A DNA stretch of 41,529 nt from an uncultured Bacilli bacterium. Its GTDB lineage: Bacteria > Bacillota_I > Bacilli_A > RFN20 > CAG-449. The stretch is taken from positions 1 to 41,529 of the forward strand of contig CANQTY010000007.1 in NCBI GenBank assembly GCA_947626895.1. Reading direction: 5' to 3'. A program made the position numbers and the translations under genes. The notes beneath the pieces are model-generated. The model searched no databases. It saw only the letters and a program-made list of their open reading frames with translations, and was not told where the DNA came from. Positions 15,738-25,700 of this stretch are shown one piece after another; the first letter of the stretch is position 1; each line of letters begins with the position of its first letter.

Positions 15738-18014
15738 ATGAAAATTTATATTATATCACCATTAGAAAAAGGTTTATCTATAGAATTTAAAAGTCGTTTT
15801 CCTTTTTGGGATGGGAAAACTTATACCATAGAGGAAGTCAAAAAAAATCTTTTAGGTAAATTAGATGAAAGAGCTCTCCTTTATTTAAAAAAGAAAGGGT
15901 ATTCTTTTTCAAATGCAGAACATTTAATGCCTTTTATTCTTTCTTGCTATGAAGGAAAATCAAGTGTAGGACAAGAATTAAAAAGTTATAAAGATGAATT
16001 TATCAAGTTAGGATATGTAGAAAAAAATCCTTATTTTGCTAAATATTTAATAATGAATGAAGTTTATATTACACGCCTTGGTGCCTCGAAAGAGATGCTT
16101 AGAATATTAGATAAAGAGAATATATCTTATACTTTAATTCGTGATTTAGAAAGTGAATTGATTGGAGGCTCTTCTAGAATAAATGAAGAAAAAATAGATT
16201 TTAAACATACTTTATATAAAGCGAATTCTATTGAAGAAGAAATTCGTTTCTTATTTTATTTAATCGCTAAAGAATATGAAAAAAGAGGAAGTTATGAAAA
16301 GATTAAATTATTAGTTCGTGATGATGATGCTTTAGAAATTTTAAAAAGACAAAATGAATTGAATCAATATCCTTTTGCTTTTTCTAAAAACGTTCCTTTA
16401 AAAAAGAAAAAAAGCTACATAGATTTTGAAATGGATTTATTAACTCTTTCTCTAGAGGATGCCATTTTAAATGCAGATGAAGAACTTCAAAGTGCTTTTA
16501 TTCGTCCATATTTAATCTTAAAAGATATTTATTCTAGTGAAGAAATTAAAGAATATTTTCTTTATTTAGCTAGTAAAGATCATAAAGAAAAAGAAGAAGG
16601 TATAGAAATTTACACGGATTCATATTTACCGAAAAGTGATGAAATTCTTTTTGTGCCTTCTTTTAATGCCACTTTATTTCCAAAATTAAGAAAAGATCAA
16701 TCTTATCCAAGCGATGAAATTAAAGAAGAATTAGGTTTTTTAACGACAAGCGAACAAAACGAAATGGAAAAGCTCTATTTTGATGCTTTATATTACACAC
16801 AAGGAGAAGTTATCTTTTTAAAACATCAAATGGGTTCTACATTAGAAAGATATCCCTCGCCTTATGAAGAAAAATATCAATTTAATGAAAAGGATATCGC
16901 CTTAAAATTCATATCTAAAAATGCCTATATTTATTATTTAGCACAAAAAGAAGATAATTATCGTCTTTATGGAAATGAAAATCCCTATTCTCACTTATTA
17001 ACTAGCGACATGCTTTATCGTAGTTATGATTATCATTTTGATAAAAGTAATGAATTCATTATTCAGCATGCTATTGAATTATCTTATACATCTGCAAGTC
17101 TATATATTGGTTGTCCTTTTTCTTATCTTTTAAAGAATATTTGGCATCTAGATGAATTTGAAGATACTTTAAATACGAAAATTGGTAATGTTTTCCATAA
17201 GATTTTAGAGGATCATACGAAAAGTATCTTTAAATCTCTAGATTGCTATATAAACGATAATTCCTTTAGTAAAAAAGAGAAATTCTTCATAAAAAAACTT
17301 TATCATCAACTGGAAGTTGCTTCTAGAAGGCATGATGAATTTTTCGCTGCTTCTTGCTTTAATATTGAAAAAGGTGAATTAGACTCTTTATATATGAATA
17401 TTGATGCTTCTACAATTCTTCAAGGAAGGATTGATTCTTTCTTAATTGATGAAACGCATCATTACATTGGTTTTTTAGATTATAAGACAGGTGCCCAACG
17501 ATTTTCACTAGATGGGGTTAAAAAAGGGATAGATTTACAGCTACCAATTTATTATTTATTAGCGAAAGAATGTTATCCAGATTATGAAATCATTGGTTTT
17601 TATATTTCGCCAATTTTAGTAAGTAAATATGAAAAGAATTTAGATCCGAAAGAATTTAATTTATGTGGAATGACGCGTTTGGAAAATAATTTATATGAAT
17701 TAGTAGATCCAAATATGGAATATCTAGCAGGCTATAAAAAGACAAAATCAGGAACTTTAGCTCAAAGAGGCTGTCGAATTTATGATGATAAAACATTTGA
17801 TGATGTATTAAATACAACATTAAATTATTTAAAAGAAACTGCGGATGGAATTCATCAAGGAAATTTTGAAATAAGTCCAAGAATTTATAATAGTGATAAT
17901 GCCCCGCATGGATGTGAATATTGTAATTATAAGGATGTTTGCTTTGTTAAACCAAAAGACTGGAAAAGAATTATTCTTGATAGTGAAAATTCACCTAAGG
18001 AGTCCGAATCATGA
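15738..18014 (+). CDS. addB: AddB-like helicase-nuclease subunit, short form
   Basis: A 758-aa AddB homologue, far shorter than the about 1170 aa of B. subtilis AddB. The C-terminal RecB-type PD-(D/E)xK nuclease is clear: GNVFHKILED, LQGRIDSFLID, FLDYKTGA (catalytic D-x-K) and DLQLPIYYLL. Iron-sulfur cysteines are present as GCPFSYLLK (first Cys) and GCEYCNYKDVCF (last three). The N-terminal Walker A of other AddB proteins is absent: the start reads IISPLEKGLS with no GxxGxGK(T/S). It adjoins the permease stop and overlaps addA by four bases. With AddA it would process double-strand breaks for recombination. Confidence 0.88.
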   Translation: MKIYIISPLEKGLSIEFKSRFPFWDGKTYTIEEVKKNLLGKLDERALLYLKKKGYSFSNAEHLMPFILSCYEGKSSVGQELKSYKDEFIKLGYVEKNPYFAKYLIMNEVYITRLGASKEMLRILDKENISYTLIRDLESELIGGSSRINEEKIDFKHTLYKANSIEEEIRFLFYLIAKEYEKRGSYEKIKLLVRDDDALEILKRQNELNQYPFAFSKNVPLKKKKSYIDFEMDLLTLSLEDAILNADEELQSAFIRPYLILKDIYSSEEIKEYFLYLASKDHKEKEEGIEIYTDSYLPKSDEILFVPSFNATLFPKLRKDQSYPSDEIKEELGFLTTSEQNEMEKLYFDALYYTQGEVIFLKHQMGSTLERYPSPYEEKYQFNEKDIALKFISKNAYIYYLAQKEDNYRLYGNENPYSHLLTSDMLYRSYDYHFDKSNEFIIQHAIELSYTSASLYIGCPFSYLLKNIWHLDEFEDTLNTKIGNVFHKILEDHTKSIFKSLDCYINDNSFSKKEKFFIKKLYHQLEVASRRHDEFFAASCFNIEKGELDSLYMNIDASTILQGRIDSFLIDETHHYIGFLDYKTGAQRFSLDGVKKGIDLQLPIYYLLAKECYPDYEIIGFYISPILVSKYEKNLDPKEFNLCGMTRLENNLYELVDPNMEYLAGYKKTKSGTLAQRGCRIYDDKTFDDVLNTTLNYLKETADGIHQGNFEISPRIYNSDNAPHGCEYCNYKDVCFVKPKDWKRIILDSENSPKESES

Positions 18015-21000
18015 AATTTACACAAAATCAATTAATGGCGATAGAAACGATTGGAAAAAACCTCATTGTTTCCGCGGGTGCGGGAAGTGGTAAAACACAA
18101 GTCTTAAATGAAAAAGTATATTACTTAATGAAAAAATATGGGTATCATTTAAAGGATATGCTCATTTTAACTTTTACAAATTTTGCTGCCGCGGAAATGA
18201 AACAAAGAATTCGTAAAAGAATCGCTAATGAGTTTCCAACGGAGGCTATTGAAATTGATACTGCAAATATTTGTACATTTGACTCCTATGCTTTAAATCT
18301 AGTAAAAAAATATCATATTTTACTCGGTTTAGATGAAAATATTTCTTTAGTACAAAGCAATGTCATGAATGTAAAGTGCCATGAATGGACAGAAGAATTA
18401 TTTCATGAACTTTATGAAAAAGAAGATAAGGATTTTTTATATCTTATCGATTATTTATGCTTTAAAAATGATCAAGATGTAATCAATTATATTTGTGATT
18501 TAGTGCATGAACAAAATCAAAATGAGCATGATTATTTAGCTCCTCTTGATCAAAAAGAATATGAGCAAATGATTGATGATTTAATTGCTAAAAAAGAGCA
18601 AGAATTAAACGAATTAAAAGATGATTTATATGGAACATTTTTGCTGGTAGAACATGAGAAATGGCAAGAAAAAATAAATGAAAGATTTGCTTCTGTTTTT
18701 TCCGCGAAAACCTTTAATGATTTTGTTTATTTAAAGGAAAATTATCCCTCTCTTGCGGGAACTTCTTCTTTAAAAGGATTTGATGATGCAGAATTAAAAG
18801 AAAAAAGACAAGCCTTTTCTACTTTATCTAGTGAATTAAAGGAAAAAATAGAAAATTTATCTTTAAAAGAAGAAATTGTAGATTGCTTTAAAGAAAAATA
18901 TAAATGTATTCAAATCTTACAAAAACTTGCAAAAATCATTTATGATAAGCAAGCTTCCTTTAAAAGAGAAAGACAATGCTTTGAATTTAGTGATATCGCC
19001 TATTTTGCTTATCAATTAATTAAAGAACATGATGATATTCGTGAAGAAATCGCTTCTTCATTAAAGATTATTATGGTGGATGAATATCAAGATACATCGT
19101 ATGCGCAAGAAAGATTTCTTTTAGAAATCGCAAGAGATAATTTATTTATGGTCGGAGATATTAAACAATCCATTTATCGTTTTAGAAATGCTAAACCAGA
19201 AATTTTTAAAGAAAAATATGAAAAATATTCTCAAAATCTTGGAGGAATTAAAATTGATTTAAATCATAACTTCCGTTCAAGAAAAGAAGTATTAAATGAT
19301 ATTAATACAATCTTTTCTCAAATTATGACTTTAGATATTGGAGATGCTGATTATCAAAAAGATCATGTAATTATTCCTGGAAATGAAAATTATGATAAGT
19401 TAAAAATCATTCCTCCTGAAACGACCTTTATTAGCTATGATCCAGAGCTTTATGAAATCAATAAAAATGAACTTGAAGCCAAATTTATCGCTAGTGATAT
19501 TCTTAAAAGAATTGAAGCAAAACAAAAGATTATGGTATTAAAAAAGGAGAATGGGGTTGAAAAATTCACTGAAAAAGAAGTTGATTACTCTTCATTTTGT
19601 ATCCTCATGGATCGTACAACAGATTTTTATGTCTATCAAAATGTCTTTAAAGATATGGGTATCCCCTTAATTGTTACAAAAGATGAAAATATTTTTGATA
19701 ATGATTTACCTAAAGTATTTAAAAACATTTTGACTTTATTAAATGAATTAAATGAAAACGAAGATTTATCTATTCATGCCTTAACTTCTATAGCGAGAAG
19801 TTTCCTTTATGATTATAGTGATAAAGAAATAAATCAGATGATTCAAAGTAATACTTTAGAAAGTTCTAAAATAGTCCAAGATTTAAAAGATATTTTAGAT
19901 TCTAGAAGCAATGAAACGCTTGAAGAACTCATCGATTTAGTTTATCAAAAACTCGATGTCTTTAATAAATTAGTCCATATTGGAGATATTCGTATCAATA
20001 GTGAATATCTATTTGCTTTCAAAAATGCTGTTTTAGATATGGATCAATTGAATTTTACTTTAGATGAAGCAATTCTATTCTTTGATCACCTTTCTCAATT
20101 TGATGAAAAATATAAAAATAAAACGCCTTCTGTCGAAGGAAATGCAGTAAAATTAATGAATATTCATCAATCTAAAGGATTAGAATTCCCTATTGTCTAT
20201 TATAGTGGTCTTTATAAAGAGTTTAATAAAACAGAAATTAAATCATCTTTCCAATTATCACCAAAATATGGAATGATTCTTCCCAATAAAAATGGAGAAA
20301 AATCTTTACTTCATGAAGAATATGCAAAAGATATCGAAAGAGAAGCATTATCAGAAAGAATTCGTATATTCTATGTAGCCCTTACTAGAGCAAGAGAACA
20401 GATGATCTTTTTAATGCCGTTTAAGAAAAATATTGTCGTAGATGTTGAAGATGCAAAAACAAATTATGACCTATTGACCTCAAGTGGGTTCATAGGTGAA
20501 GAAATCATGGGAACTATCGATAATTCTTCTAGAAACAACTTAAAAAATAGAAAAGAAGATTTAACCTATGAAGAAATCCGAATTCCTCGTGTAGAAAAGG
20601 AAATTAGAAAGGCTTCTAAAAATGTATCCTTAGAAAGCAATAGAGATGCTCTTTTATATGGTGAACAAGTACACTTTTTAATGCAAATGGTAGACTTTTC
20701 TAGTGATGATGTTTCCTTTATTGATTTACCATATCTTAGAAAAGTTATTTCACGCTTTTTATCTTCCTCTCTCGCGGATGAAATTCGTAAAGGAAAAATC
20801 TATCAAGAATATGAATTTGAAGATGTGTCCTCACGTGGAGTTATTGACCTATTTTCTCTACGCGATGATGATATCATTCTTGTAGATTATAAATTAAAAA
20901 ATATTGCAGATGAAGAATATAATAAACAACTAAAAACATATGCTCTTTATTTAGAGAAAGTCTTTCATAAAAAGGTAAAGGCATACCTATATGCTCTATT

Positions 21001-21028
21001 AACTGGGGAAGTATCTAATATATTTTAA
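18011..21028 (+). CDS. addA: AddA helicase-nuclease subunit
   Basis: A 1005-aa UvrD/RecB-like superfamily 1 helicase with C-terminal nuclease. Motifs in order: Walker A VSAGAGSGKTQVL (about 18-30), Ia LTFTNFAAAEMKQRI, II MVDEYQDTS, III VGDIKQSIYRFR, IV NHNFRSRKEVL, V NIHQSKGLEFPIVY, VI YVALTRAREQM. The nuclease reads RGVIDLF followed by VDYKLK with the catalytic D-x-K. It translocates DNA and digests ends up to a Chi-like site. It is about 200 aa shorter than B. subtilis AddA. The start is set by AAGGAG at 17998-18003. Confidence 0.95.
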   Translation: MKFTQNQLMAIETIGKNLIVSAGAGSGKTQVLNEKVYYLMKKYGYHLKDMLILTFTNFAAAEMKQRIRKRIANEFPTEAIEIDTANICTFDSYALNLVKKYHILLGLDENISLVQSNVMNVKCHEWTEELFHELYEKEDKDFLYLIDYLCFKNDQDVINYICDLVHEQNQNEHDYLAPLDQKEYEQMIDDLIAKKEQELNELKDDLYGTFLLVEHEKWQEKINERFASVFSAKTFNDFVYLKENYPSLAGTSSLKGFDDAELKEKRQAFSTLSSELKEKIENLSLKEEIVDCFKEKYKCIQILQKLAKIIYDKQASFKRERQCFEFSDIAYFAYQLIKEHDDIREEIASSLKIIMVDEYQDTSYAQERFLLEIARDNLFMVGDIKQSIYRFRNAKPEIFKEKYEKYSQNLGGIKIDLNHNFRSRKEVLNDINTIFSQIMTLDIGDADYQKDHVIIPGNENYDKLKIIPPETTFISYDPELYEINKNELEAKFIASDILKRIEAKQKIMVLKKENGVEKFTEKEVDYSSFCILMDRTTDFYVYQNVFKDMGIPLIVTKDENIFDNDLPKVFKNILTLLNELNENEDLSIHALTSIARSFLYDYSDKEINQMIQSNTLESSKIVQDLKDILDSRSNETLEELIDLVYQKLDVFNKLVHIGDIRINSEYLFAFKNAVLDMDQLNFTLDEAILFFDHLSQFDEKYKNKTPSVEGNAVKLMNIHQSKGLEFPIVYYSGLYKEFNKTEIKSSFQLSPKYGMILPNKNGEKSLLHEEYAKDIEREALSERIRIFYVALTRAREQMIFLMPFKKNIVVDVEDAKTNYDLLTSSGFIGEEIMGTIDNSSRNNLKNRKEDLTYEEIRIPRVEKEIRKASKNVSLESNRDALLYGEQVHFLMQMVDFSSDDVSFIDLPYLRKVISRFLSSSLADEIRKGKIYQEYEFEDVSSRGVIDLFSLRDDDIILVDYKLKNIADEEYNKQLKTYALYLEKVFHKKVKAYLYALLTGEVSNIF

Positions 21029-21040
21029 AAGGAGGATATT

Positions 21041-21658
21041 ATGAAAGTATTATTAGTAAATGGTAGTCCAAGAAAAGAAGGATGTACAAATCGAGCGTTA
21101 CAAGAAATTAGTAAAACACTAGAAAAAGAAGAAATTGATTCAGAAATCTTTTGGATTGGAGTACATAATCAAGGATGTGTTGCTTGCAATTTATGTAAGG
21201 AAAACGGCGAATGTATCTTTCATGATAATGTTAATGAATTTGCTTTAAAAGCAGAAGAGGCTGATGGATTTATTTTTGGTACACCTGTATATTACGGAAA
21301 CGCTACAGGTGGCATCACTTGTTTTATGGATCGCTTATTTTATTCTTCCGTCCGTTATCTAGAGGATAAACCTGTTGCAAGTGTTGTCTCTTGTAGGCGC
21401 GGAGGAGCAAGTGAAACTTTTGCTCAACTTAATATGTATTATATGATGAACAATATGCCTGTAATCTCTTCACAATATTGGAATCAAGTGCATGGGTATA
21501 CACCAAGTGATGTAGAAAAAGATGAAGAAGGCCTTCAAACGATGCGTACATTAGCCCTTAATATGGCTTGGATTTTAAAATCGATTGAGGCAGGCAAGAA
21601 AACAGGCTTAGAAAAACCAAAAAGAGAAAAGAAGATTCATACCAATTTTATTCACTAA
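21041..21658 (+). CDS. Flavodoxin-like NAD(P)H:FMN oxidoreductase
   Basis: A 205-aa flavodoxin-fold protein. The phosphate loop for FMN is NGSPRKEGCTNRAL at the N-terminus. A cysteine cluster GCVACNLCKENGEC (about 46-60) is of the type seen in iron-sulfur flavoproteins, followed by the FMN-contacting GTPVYYGNATGG. Likely an electron-transfer or quinone/nitro-type reductase; substrate unknown. AGGAGG precedes the start and only 12 bases separate it from addA, so it is the last gene of the long operon. Confidence 0.85.
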   Translation: MKVLLVNGSPRKEGCTNRALQEISKTLEKEEIDSEIFWIGVHNQGCVACNLCKENGECIFHDNVNEFALKAEEADGFIFGTPVYYGNATGGITCFMDRLFYSSVRYLEDKPVASVVSCRRGGASETFAQLNMYYMMNNMPVISSQYWNQVHGYTPSDVEKDEEGLQTMRTLALNMAWILKSIEAGKKTGLEKPKREKKIHTNFIH

Positions 21659-21683
21659 AAAAGGCGGGAAAATCCGCCTTTAA
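21657..21683. terminator. Bidirectional terminator
   Basis: GGCGG and CCGCC pair around GAAAAT (about 21663-21678), flanked by an A-run on the left and TTT on the right. On the minus strand it gives six T residues, a strong terminator for the lipoprotein gene, and it is weaker in the plus direction. Confidence 0.8.
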
Positions 21684-22684
21684 TCTTCTATATAGTGATT
21701 CGTTACAAGTGTATCATAAGGCACTTCAACTTCACTATCTAATTCTTTAGCCTCTTTAATAATGGTAATTAGTTTATCAAAGCTTTCCTTTTTAAATTTT
21801 AATGAACTAGACCAAGCTTCAATAGATAAATAGTTATGCATGACACTATTTAATTCTTCTTCACTACTAGAAGGGAAATCCTCTTTTAAATAAGGAATGA
21901 TTTCACTAGTTTCATGAGTCAATACATAATGAATTCCTTGCGAAATTGCTTTGGTAAATTTTTTTAATGTTTCTTCATTATTTTCCATATACGAAGTTAA
22001 ACTAGAAAAGCAAGTATAAGGAATTTCTCCTGAATCTTTACCTAAAGAAGCGACAATATAGCCTTTATTTAGCTGTTCTACTTGGCTTGCAACTGGTTCA
22101 AAAGCAGTCACATAATCCGATTCACCTGCAACAAAGGCACCAGACATCGCATCAAAAGAAACATCTGTTCTGATGTTTACTTCTTTACTAGGATCATCTT
22201 CTCCAAAATCGATTCCTTTTTCTCTTAAGATATGTTCTAAAATCATCAAGGGCATACCACCCTTTCTTCCTCCAATGATGGTGTTACCCTTTAACATATC
22301 ATAAGAAAAGTTATTTATCTTTTCTCTTCCTAACAAAAAGGATCCATCTTTTTGAGTTAATTGTGCAAAATTCACGGCATAGTCTTTTTGTCCTCGTTCA
22401 TAAACATAAACAGATGCCTCTGGTCCCATTAAACCAATTTGAGCATCTTTCGATAATAAAGAGGCCATAGTTTTATCTGCACCTGGGGTAGTAATGATAT
22501 CAATTTTTAACCCCATATCTTCAAAATAGCCTTTATTTTTTGCTACATACATCGGTGCATAAAATAAAGAATGAGTAACCTCGGCGATAGTAATATGATT
22601 ATCATCACTTTCACAAGAAGTTAAAGAAACAAGTGAAAGCATAGGAATTAAAGCTAAGCAAGTTGCAATTTTTTTAATTTTCAT
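21680..22684 (-). CDS. NMT1/THI5-like ABC substrate-binding lipoprotein
   Basis: A 334-aa exported lipoprotein. The signal peptide ends in LTSC (Cys at about residue 24). The mature part begins HITIAEVTHSLFYAPMYVAKNKGYF, the SsuA/ThiY/NMT1 pattern, with AQIGLMGPEA, GRKGGMPL and a helical C-terminus. It binds a small ligand such as a thiamine precursor or sulfonate for an ABC importer; the ligand cannot be read from the sequence. No permease or ATPase of this type lies in the window, so it is orphaned here. Confidence 0.85.
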   Translation of the reverse strand: MKIKKIATCLALIPMLSLVSLTSCESDDNHITIAEVTHSLFYAPMYVAKNKGYFEDMGLKIDIITTPGADKTMASLLSKDAQIGLMGPEASVYVYERGQKDYAVNFAQLTQKDGSFLLGREKINNFSYDMLKGNTIIGGRKGGMPLMILEHILREKGIDFGEDDPSKEVNIRTDVSFDAMSGAFVAGESDYVTAFEPVASQVEQLNKGYIVASLGKDSGEIPYTCFSSLTSYMENNEETLKKFTKAISQGIHYVLTHETSEIIPYLKEDFPSSSEEELNSVMHNYLSIEAWSSSLKFKKESFDKLITIIKEAKELDSEVEVPYDTLVTNHYIED

Positions 22685-22776
22685 AACACACCTTCTTACT
22701 CTTATAGCTATGCTATCTTTTCAAATTGGTGTATATAAAAAGATAAAAACGTATCAAAAATTTTATTTAGAAAAAT

Positions 22777-25700
22777 TTAATCATTTAAGTAGAGTAAACC
22801 ATTATCTAGATAGAGCTTGCCTCTTTCAAGTAATAAGGCCACTAAGTATTGTAAACGTTCTGTTAAACGTGCATTTTTATGGAAACCAAAGATATTTCCA
22901 ATTTCTTTATATAATTCTTGTTCTGTAGCGACGAGTCCTGCATTTAAAACATAAGTAATCGCAATTTCTAATTCTTCATCAGGAATATAATCGACTTTTT
23001 TCGATGCAGAGTCGAGTTTAGAACGATTTCTTACATAGAAATCTTGATTCATCTTCCAATAGATAAAGTCATTTTTAAGTTCAAAGCGTTCATCTTTTTG
23101 AGCTAGTTTATTGATTGTTTCGCTTTCTTCATCACTTAATTTATCCACATCAGCAATTTCACAAAGTCTTTTCTTTAAAAGCGCTAAGGGGATAGGAGAT
23201 TCTAAGCGTACAATCTTTTCGATATAAAGAGCCAATTTAGCATCATCATTTAAGATTAAAGGAGTTTGTTTTTTGGTAGTAAATTGTTCATATTCAACTA
23301 GATGTAGTTCAATTTTTTCTTCGCTTGATTCTTTATTTCTTCTTGATACTTTAAAGCTATATAAATCTCTATTAAGAGGTGGAAATTTAATTGGAGATTC
23401 TAAAATATCAAAGATTTTATCTAATTCACCTTTTGGATTTTTCACAAATTCTGAAGACCAAACGTGAATAACTCTCCAACCTCGATTACGTAATAATTGA
23501 CGACGAATCTTATCACGATCTAATAAATCTTCCATTTGATAATATACGCCATTATCAAGTTCAATACCTAAAATAAAGGGACTATTTTCTTGTTTAGCAA
23601 TGGCTAAATCTATACCGCATTGTTTACCGATTTCAGTATCAATATAATAGCCTTTTTCTGTGATTTTTTCATAAAGATAGTTGAGGAATGCATTATCTTT
23701 TTTCTTTGGTGTAGGTTTATTAGGTAATGTTCCTTCTTCTTTATTTTTAAGTGTTAATCTAGATTTTTCTTCAAGCATTCTTAACAAATCATAAAGATTT
23801 TTTATTCCTTTTGGTGTTTGATTGGTAATTTCTAAACTTTCACTATCTAAAGAAGAGAAGATGACGCACTTTCTTCTCGCTCCTGTGATAGCTACATTTA
23901 AGGCACTCATTCCTGAATCTGCCACTAAGGGGAAGAAATCTTCAACTAATTCACCATCTTTCTTTTTAGCATAGACAAGTGAAACAAAGATTACATCTCG
24001 ATCATCTCCTTGCGAAGCAAAGACATCTTTCATAAAGAAAGGCTCATTTTTATGAAGAGTAAAGAAATCTTTGATCTTTTGATCTTCTTCTTTTGCTAAT
24101 AATTTTTCTAGTTCAAGAGATAGTTGTACTTGCTGAGGTAAATTTAAGCAAATCACACCAAGAGATAAACTTGGATTATTTTTAGCATGATCTAAGCAGG
24201 CTTTAGCAATCTTTTTAACTTCTGGCAAATTGACTTTAGTTTTAGAATCATAAACTCCATTTGTTATCGTTTGTAAAACAAAGCTTTCATTATTATGATA
24301 TTCTTGCGCGGAAGGGAAATATAATAAGCGTTCATTATAATATTGTTGATTGACAAAATGTAATAATGAAGCATATAAACTACGATATTGATATCTTAAA
24401 TAGATTTCTTTTGCACCATTTTCCTTTAAAAAGTCCATTACACTTAAAGAATATAATAAGGAAGAATAACTATATTTTGAAGAAGGTGCAAATTCATTAG
24501 AGTCTCCGAAAGCGACAATACGTTTTGCTCTTAACATCGCATTTAATCCTTCATAAGCGCTTATTCTAGACGCTTCATTAAATACGACTAAATCAAAGAC
24601 CATATCCGAACCCATTAAGAAAGAAGATATCGATACAGGCGATGTAATAAAGATTGGTTTAATCTTTTGTACCGATTCATGTAATCGTAATAATAGTTTT
24701 TTCACAGGCATTTGATTACGTTTCTTTAATGTTTCTCTTCTTAAAATGTTCATTTCTTTCGCGTTATTTTTGACATTTTGCATTTCTTCGTAATGTGTCT
24801 TTACAATTTGTTTTGCATTTTCAATCATCGATTTTTGATCAAATTCAAGAAGATTATCGTAAAGTTTTTCAATACGAGTTCTTTTGATTTCATTTAATAA
24901 AGGATATTGTTTATAAGCATGTTCAATGAGTTCTTCATAATAAGACATCGTAAAGAAATCACCAAGGAATTTCATCTTTTTTGGAGATAGATGGATGTTT
25001 AAAATTGAATTGATTTCTAAATCCTTAATGCGTTCGATGATTGCATTATAATCTAAAATATAAGAAATATGATTTTCTTTTTCTTTCCATTCTGTAACTA
25101 GTTTTCTTAATTCAAGGAAGTTCATATCTTCATAAAATGTTTTAGAATCAAACTTAGCAAAACAATCATATTGAGAAACCTCTAAAAAAGTTTTTAAAGA
25201 TTTAACAAAGATATTTTTTGCTTGATTATATAAATGATTATATTCACTTAAAGTTTGAATTTTTTCTAAATCATTTATATAAGCTTTTGCCTGAGGTAAA
25301 ATATGACCTTCACTTACTAATTTTTGGAAAGCAATAGCTTCTTCAAGAAGTGCTTTTGCATTTGCGTAATCAAAAGTAAAAACATTCTCTGAATTTATGT
25401 TTTTAAAGATATGGAATAATAAAGTATAATCTTCTTCTTTATTGGCTTTAGTAAGTAAAAATGTTTGAACTTGTTTTAATTTATTTTCTAAATATAATTC
25501 GGAAGTAAAACATGCTTTTAAAGAGGTTAAATAGCATTCTTTTTTCTCGATAATTTCTTCATTGATATAACGATTATAAAGAGCAATATATCTAGATGGG
25601 GTTAAAAATACTTCTTTTTTTACATCTATTTTCCTTAAGAATTTTTGTGTTTTTTTAATGCGATTAATAATCTTTAAAATGGAATCAAAATAATTTTCTA

